Assembly (NCBI RefSeq): GCF_000835495.1
Contig: NW_015622541.1
Coordinates: 4,216,001-4,280,000, forward strand
DNA length: 64,000 nt
DNA from: Cladophialophora immunda
Lineage: Eukaryota > Ascomycota > Eurotiomycetes > Chaetothyriales > Herpotrichiellaceae
Direction: 5' to 3'
Made by a program: the position numbers and the translations under genes. Below, one piece after another: positions 59,700 through 64,000 of this stretch. Under the pieces are notes generated by a model. The model was not told the DNA's origin, made no database searches, and was given only the letters and a program-made list of their open reading frames with translations. Numbering within the stretch: the first letter of the stretch is position 1; every line of letters starts with the position of its first letter.

Positions 59700-61221
59700 A
59701 TGAAGTACATTGGAAAAGGAAGCGGTCCTGATGGCATTGCCTACCCAGGCTCCAGCAACATCAATGTCATCGTCATTGGGCTTGGGTATGCTGGAGTCAC
59801 TGCGGCAATTGAATGCCATAGGAAAGGTCATAAAGTGGCCATATATGAGCAAACCCCAGGTGTATCGACTCTCGGTGAGTGCATCGACTGCAACGCTTTG
59901 GGTGTCTTGCTAATCTTCGTAGGTGATGTGATCGGACTGTCACCAAATGCGGCGAGGATCATTTCGAAATGGGACAAGGGCAAGATCAAAGAACAAATCA
60001 TACCACACGCCGGGCAATACATTGAGAACAATATCCACAAGCATGACACGGGAGAAGTCCTATACAGTCAACCAATGTCCGGTTACTCAAGCTTCGAAGG
60101 TTACCTAGCCCCTCGACCTCTACTGATGAAATTGTTCGCGGAGTATTGCCGCAGACTAGGAATTCCCATCTTCTTTGGGCACAGAGTGATTGACGTTTTC
60201 GACAATGAAGACGAAGCGGGAATCATTCTTGATACGAACAAAAGGGTGACAGCAGACTGTGTGCTTGCATGCGACGGCGTCCATTCTCGAGCTCGTGGTA
60301 CTATCACAGGCTTACAGGACCGTGCTTATCCCACAGGTTACGCGGCATACCGTGCATGGTATGACTCGAAGCTGATACGCGATAATCCAAAGCTCCAATT
60401 CTTGTTCAAAGGCAACGCTGACAAGATGGAAGTCTTCATCGGGCCGAAAATGCACGCCATTATTGGGACTTGCTCACAGCAGAAGCTCGTTACGTGGACC
60501 ATCACCCACACTGACAATACCGATGTCAATGAGTCCTGGACGCAACCGGGGAAGATCGAAGACGCTCTGGATTATGTGAGAGATTGGGATGACCGGATCC
60601 ACGAAGTTATCAAACACACGCCTCCTGGCCAGATCTTTGACCACAAACTCGCCTGGCGAGACCCATTACCACGCTGGACTTCCAAACACAGTCGTATGAT
60701 GGTGCTAGGGGATGCAGCACATCCTTTCCTACCCACTTCTGGTCAAGGCGCCGGTCAGGCCATTGAAGATTGTGCGACCATTGCTATTTGCTTGGAACTG
60801 GCTGGCAAAACCAGAGTGCCACTCGCCTTGCAGGTGTGCGAAAAGCTCAGGTAAGTGATTCTAAATTGTTCTGGAGGTCGAGTCTGTCTAACAATCTTTT
60901 CTTCAAAGGCATTCCAGGGCATCTTTGGCCCAGAAAATGGGAGTCGAAACTCGCGAGGTATGGCATCGAACGAACTGGGAATTGCTCAAGACCAACCCAG
61001 AGACTGTATCGATGCCCAATCCCGCTTGGCTGTTTGCGCACAACCCGCAGGATTATGCTTACGAGGAGTTTGATATTGCTGCGCACGCGATGGAAACTGG
61101 ATCAGCCTATTTGCCTACGAATGTCCCACCGCCGGAAGTGAACCACCGAATCAGCGATTACAAGGAGGAAGAAGGCAGGAAGTTGCTCAACGGCACGGCC
61201 ACTTTGCAGGCAAAACTCTGA
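59700..61221 (+). CDS. FAD-dependent aromatic-type monooxygenase with C-terminal AKL
   Basis: Three exons, 59700-59874, 59923-60850 and 60909-61221 (introns 48 and 58 bp with GCTAAT- and CTAAC-like branch sites), give 471 residues. It belongs to the class A flavoprotein hydroxylases (salicylate hydroxylase-like). Seen: the dinucleotide fold IGLGYAGVTAA at residues 26-36 ending in an acidic residue (YEQ), the DG motif VLACDGVHSRAR, and the GD motif VLGDAAHPFLPTSGQGAGQA. These use NAD(P)H and O2 to hydroxylate aromatic or polyketide-like rings. The C-terminus is QAKL, a type 1 peroxisomal targeting signal, unusual but not unknown in this family. It is followed 710 bp later by an alpha/beta hydrolase on the same strand. 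Confidence 0.9.
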
Positions 61222-61933
61222 ACAACGAACATTTTGTATCCACGACCATTTTTGGGAACATTTCCCTGTATCTATTTAGATCAACGTTGCGACTTTGTCG
61301 TTATGCAGGAACATCTGTGCGTAACTTGCGACCGGGTTTGGAACGTAGCGCTTCCATAGATCACAGACCCTGCCCAATTGAATATTTACGCCTTCAGACA
61401 TGCATACACGGTAAACAGCCAATTGTGGCTTCAGAGCACCGCTAGCGTTACGACACATCACTATAGTCACAGGGTTTGGAGACCAGGTATAGTCCATATC
61501 CCCAACTCCACAAGCATCCTGGTCGAGCATCACAAGCTCAGGAACCCTCTACCAGAATTACGCCCGACGACGGCCATTTACTCTCCCCCTTTACTTTCCA
61601 GCGGCCTTTTTTGTATGTACGTCTGGCCGAGGTGACTGGGCTCCAAATCCCCAACGCTGGACTGCCTGTAAACTCCATTTCTCCGCTCGGGCGGATTCCC
61701 TCCCCGGATTCTGTAGGCTCACTCCGGCGTCGGCCTCCACCCGAAAACCCCATCTACACTCTCTGTGGATGGTCCGATACACACGTTCCCCAGGGAACTC
61801 AATTGTGGACGGGGTAAGGGTGCATGTCCGATACCCTGGTGCCCTCTTTGATACGCGTTTCAATTCTCTTGATCTATCTGCTCAGTTTTGAGAGTGGCGA
61901 TCCAACACAACGTTTCCAGTTTACCCATGCACA
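61222..61933. other. Intergenic region
   Basis: 710 bp between the FAD monooxygenase and the hydrolase, same strand. Short frames without support. Confidence 0.5.
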
Positions 61934-62821
61934 ATGCCTGAAACCACGGTCCCCTGGGATATTTTCCCCCCTACACCAAAATTGGACCTGTCCAAAGCAC
62001 GACAGCAAGGACTGGTAAAGACCGCACGGGGTATCAGGCTATGGCACGCGATCTTTGGAATTCCTCTCGAAGCAACTCTGCGAGCGGGACGAGTACCAAT
62101 TCTATTGATGCACGGAGGGGTGAGCAGTTCGGATTGGAATGCGCTACAGGTCGAATACTTGTCCCCGAATTACACGGTCATTGTCCTGGATCTCCCAGGA
62201 CACGGCAGATCTCCATTCGATGACCGAGAGCTCTCGTACGAGAAGGTGGCCGCAGATATTGCCGGTGTACTCGACGTTCTCAAAGTCCCCAAAGTGGCCA
62301 TCATCTCGTGGTCCGAAGGGACGATGATGGCTTGGTCGATGCTCGCTTACCAACAGCACCATCGCGTCGACCGAGCGTTCTGCTACTCGGCCCTCGATGA
62401 CTACCGCAAAGCCGATGCAGAGAAAGTCATGCAAATATGGATGGTGGGCGAGTACTTCAGCCGGACGCAACGGGAGTGGGAAGAAACACATCCCGGGGAG
62501 AAATGGGATGAGTTCTTGGGTGCCTGGATGACCATGTGGACGAGAGAGCCCATCTGGACGGTCGAGTCGTTCAGGCATTTGCCTATCAGGGGTCAAGACA
62601 AGGGCGCTCCGATCGTGTGGATCGTGACTGGCGATCACGACGAATGGATTCCCCCAGAGACGCACGATCGCATGGCCAGATTCATCCCAAACTCGAGCTA
62701 TCTCAAGATGCCGAGCGCTGGACATCTGACCTTCATCCAGAATCCTACAATGTACCACCGGATGATAGACTGTTTCTTAGAGGACACAGATGTTCCCTCA
62801 ACGCTGAGGGCTTCGCTGTAA
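61934..62821 (+). CDS. Alpha/beta-fold hydrolase
   Basis: Intron-less, 295 residues from ATG 61934. The order of the alpha/beta hydrolase fold is visible: oxyanion-side LLMHGG (residues 57-62), VLDLPGHGRSPF (84-95), nucleophile elbow SWSEG with S127, the acid in GDHDEWIP, and the catalytic His ~264 in SAGHLTF. The elbow is S-x-S-x-G rather than the commoner G-x-S-x-G. A cap of ~90 residues rich in Trp lies between the nucleophile and the acid. Reactions in this group include ester, epoxide and C-C bond hydrolysis; next to a ring hydroxylase a hydrolase of ring-fission or ester products would make sense, but that is inference. The C-terminus (ASL) is not a good peroxisomal signal. Confidence 0.9.
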   Translation: MPETTVPWDIFPPTPKLDLSKARQQGLVKTARGIRLWHAIFGIPLEATLRAGRVPILLMHGGVSSSDWNALQVEYLSPNYTVIVLDLPGHGRSPFDDRELSYEKVAADIAGVLDVLKVPKVAIISWSEGTMMAWSMLAYQQHHRVDRAFCYSALDDYRKADAEKVMQIWMVGEYFSRTQREWEETHPGEKWDEFLGAWMTMWTREPIWTVESFRHLPIRGQDKGAPIVWIVTGDHDEWIPPETHDRMARFIPNSSYLKMPSAGHLTFIQNPTMYHRMIDCFLEDTDVPSTLRASL

Positions 62822-63233
62822 CCTAGGTGCTAGAGGGAGAGCGAATTATCAGACATCCTTGTCAATAGTGCAGAAGAGACCACAGTAACCAAGCAAATAT
62901 GATGCTGGATGCAAGGAAAAGCCACTCAACCACAGAATTCCAGAAGTCAAAATAGCCCCGCAACCCGTCATTTCTCTTAATTCCTGTGCCCAGACTCCCA
63001 TGCCTCCGCATTAACGGCGCTCATCTATTCCGGAGAGCCTCCGACGACGACTAGATTTGGCTGTCCCCAATTTCGTGTGACAATACATACAAGGCTAAAA
63101 AAATGGAACCTATCAAGAAGTGTGTGCCATGGGTTAAGAGGGCCAGCGCAGTGTCCGCCTTCACATCTAGACTCAGAGTGTGCGTTGAGTCGATGCCTTG
63201 TATTCGGCTCCCCCAATCCTTGTTCTGTACATA
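62822..63233. other. Intergenic region
   Basis: 410 bp between the hydrolase stop and the C2H2 gene. No supported gene; promoter of the latter expected. Confidence 0.45.
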
Positions 63234-64000
63234 ATGGAATCCAAAGACTCTTTGCCAGAACACTCAGCACACAAGATTACAATGCCTCGATTCAAGTGCT
63301 TGTCATGTGGCAAACAATACTCCAAAGCCGAGCATCTGAAACGGCATCAACGATCTCGTAAGTCCTGTACGCCACCCTCCTCATAGCAAGCTGCTGACAA
63401 TTATAGACACACAGGAGCGGCCTTTCCAGTGCAACATATGTGACAAGTCCTTTTCAAGGAGGTCCGAGCTCCTCATTCCAAGATAAAGAACCATCAAGCT
63501 AATCTGCAGTTCAGTGACGTTTTGCGCCGGCATCAGAAAAATCACCCCACTCGCCGTGATGGCAGATCAACCAGGCGAACACCGCCGAATGAGCCGTTAC
63601 CAGAGCTTGTGGATACGATTGTTGTCTTCTCCCAAAATGAGGATGCTGCTCATGAGCCAGAGGGAGATGTTGAGGCTTCTTCGCCTACATTTTCTACAAG
63701 ACAAGTACACTTGTCTGCCACGAGTCAACAACGTCGAGCAAATTCCCATGTGTCGGAGCGACAAGACCCCTATCAAGATAGTTCTGTTCTCCCAGATGCG
63801 GACAGTTACATTGCCGAAGAACCACTGGAACTGACGTGGGACTCAACTATGGTCCAGTGTGCTGCTTCAAATGCCAGTTCTTATATTGCGATTCCAGCCC
63901 AAAGCCTGGGACTTGAGCCTGTTCCATCACCAAGTTGGCAAGACGAAGCCTTACACGACGCCGACCACTCCATTTCCCAGATTGAAACGACTTTGCAACC
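63234..64000 (+). CDS. C2H2 zinc-finger transcription factor, N-terminal part (cut by window edge)
   Basis: Exons 63234-63357, 63407-63461 and 63515 onward (introns 49 bp, GTAAGT with CTGAC branch; 53 bp, GTCCGA donor, GCTAAT branch, TTCAG acceptor). Two C2H2 fingers appear only after splicing: CLSCGKQYSKAEHLKRHQRSH and CNICDKSFSRSDVLRRHQKNH, both with C-x2-C-x12-H spacing, linked by TQERPFQ. A basic patch TRRDGRSTRR follows, then an acidic, Ser/Gln-rich region to the window end. Two-finger N-termini like this head many fungal regulators with a C-terminal fungal_trans domain, which would lie beyond 64000. ATG 63234 is the first in frame; ATG 63282, directly before PRFKC, is an alternative. 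It is the second regulator at this end of the cluster. Confidence 0.82.

Noticed and set aside
1..64000. tRNA, rRNA and CRISPR features
   Set aside because: I looked for tRNA-like cloverleaf boxes and regularly spaced repeats and saw none; tRNAscan-SE and Infernal would be decisive for small RNA genes.

Overview
This window is nuclear DNA of a filamentous ascomycete fungus (Pezizomycotina). Three things point to that: genes with many short GT-AG introns (about 45-106 bp), typical fungal families (two Zn2Cys6 regulators, a P450, a sugar-porter MFS, a ferric reductase, cytochrome c peroxidase), and repeats degraded in the manner of repeat-induced point mutation (RIP). In the repeats CpA/TpG is strongly depleted, TpA is in excess and former Gln/Trp codons read as stops. 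The species cannot be fixed from the sequence.

Layout. 1-26,600 is a RIP-degraded transposon island. It starts with a fragment of an LTR and pogo/Fot1-type DNA transposon relics, one of them tandemly duplicated (736-1600 and 1601-2465). The rest is a full-length ~11.4 kb Ty3/Gypsy element (2805-25686) split by a second full-length copy of the same family in opposite orientation (13139-24577). Both copies carry, besides gag and pol, a third long reading frame of roughly 850-875 codons between pol and the 3' LTR. A second island (about 34,910-39,657) holds a solo LTR with an intact 5-bp target duplication, a Gypsy solo LTR, and one pogo/Fot1 copy nested in another.

Between the islands (28.3-34.9 kb) lie a single-pass membrane protein, a ferric-reductase-type flavocytochrome and a TauD-type dioxygenase whose 5' end decays into the second island. 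Right of it (39.7-44.2 kb) are a Zn2Cys6 regulator ending 27 bp from a transposon, a histidine-rich small protein and mitochondrial cytochrome c peroxidase.

From 46.3 kb to the right edge there is a compact run of metabolic and regulatory genes: crotonase-fold enzyme ending in AKL, 11-exon cytochrome P450, 8-exon Zn2Cys6 regulator, small secreted cysteine-rich protein, sugar-porter MFS, FAD monooxygenase also ending in AKL, alpha/beta hydrolase, and a C2H2 zinc-finger gene running off the window. There is no polyketide, peptide or terpene synthase in view. The set (importer, oxygenases, hydrolase, hydratase/isomerase, regulators, two peroxisomal targeting signals) looks more like a substrate-catabolism cluster with peroxisomal steps than a classical biosynthetic cluster; that is inference. 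Exon models below were built by eye from splice signals, phase and family fit.
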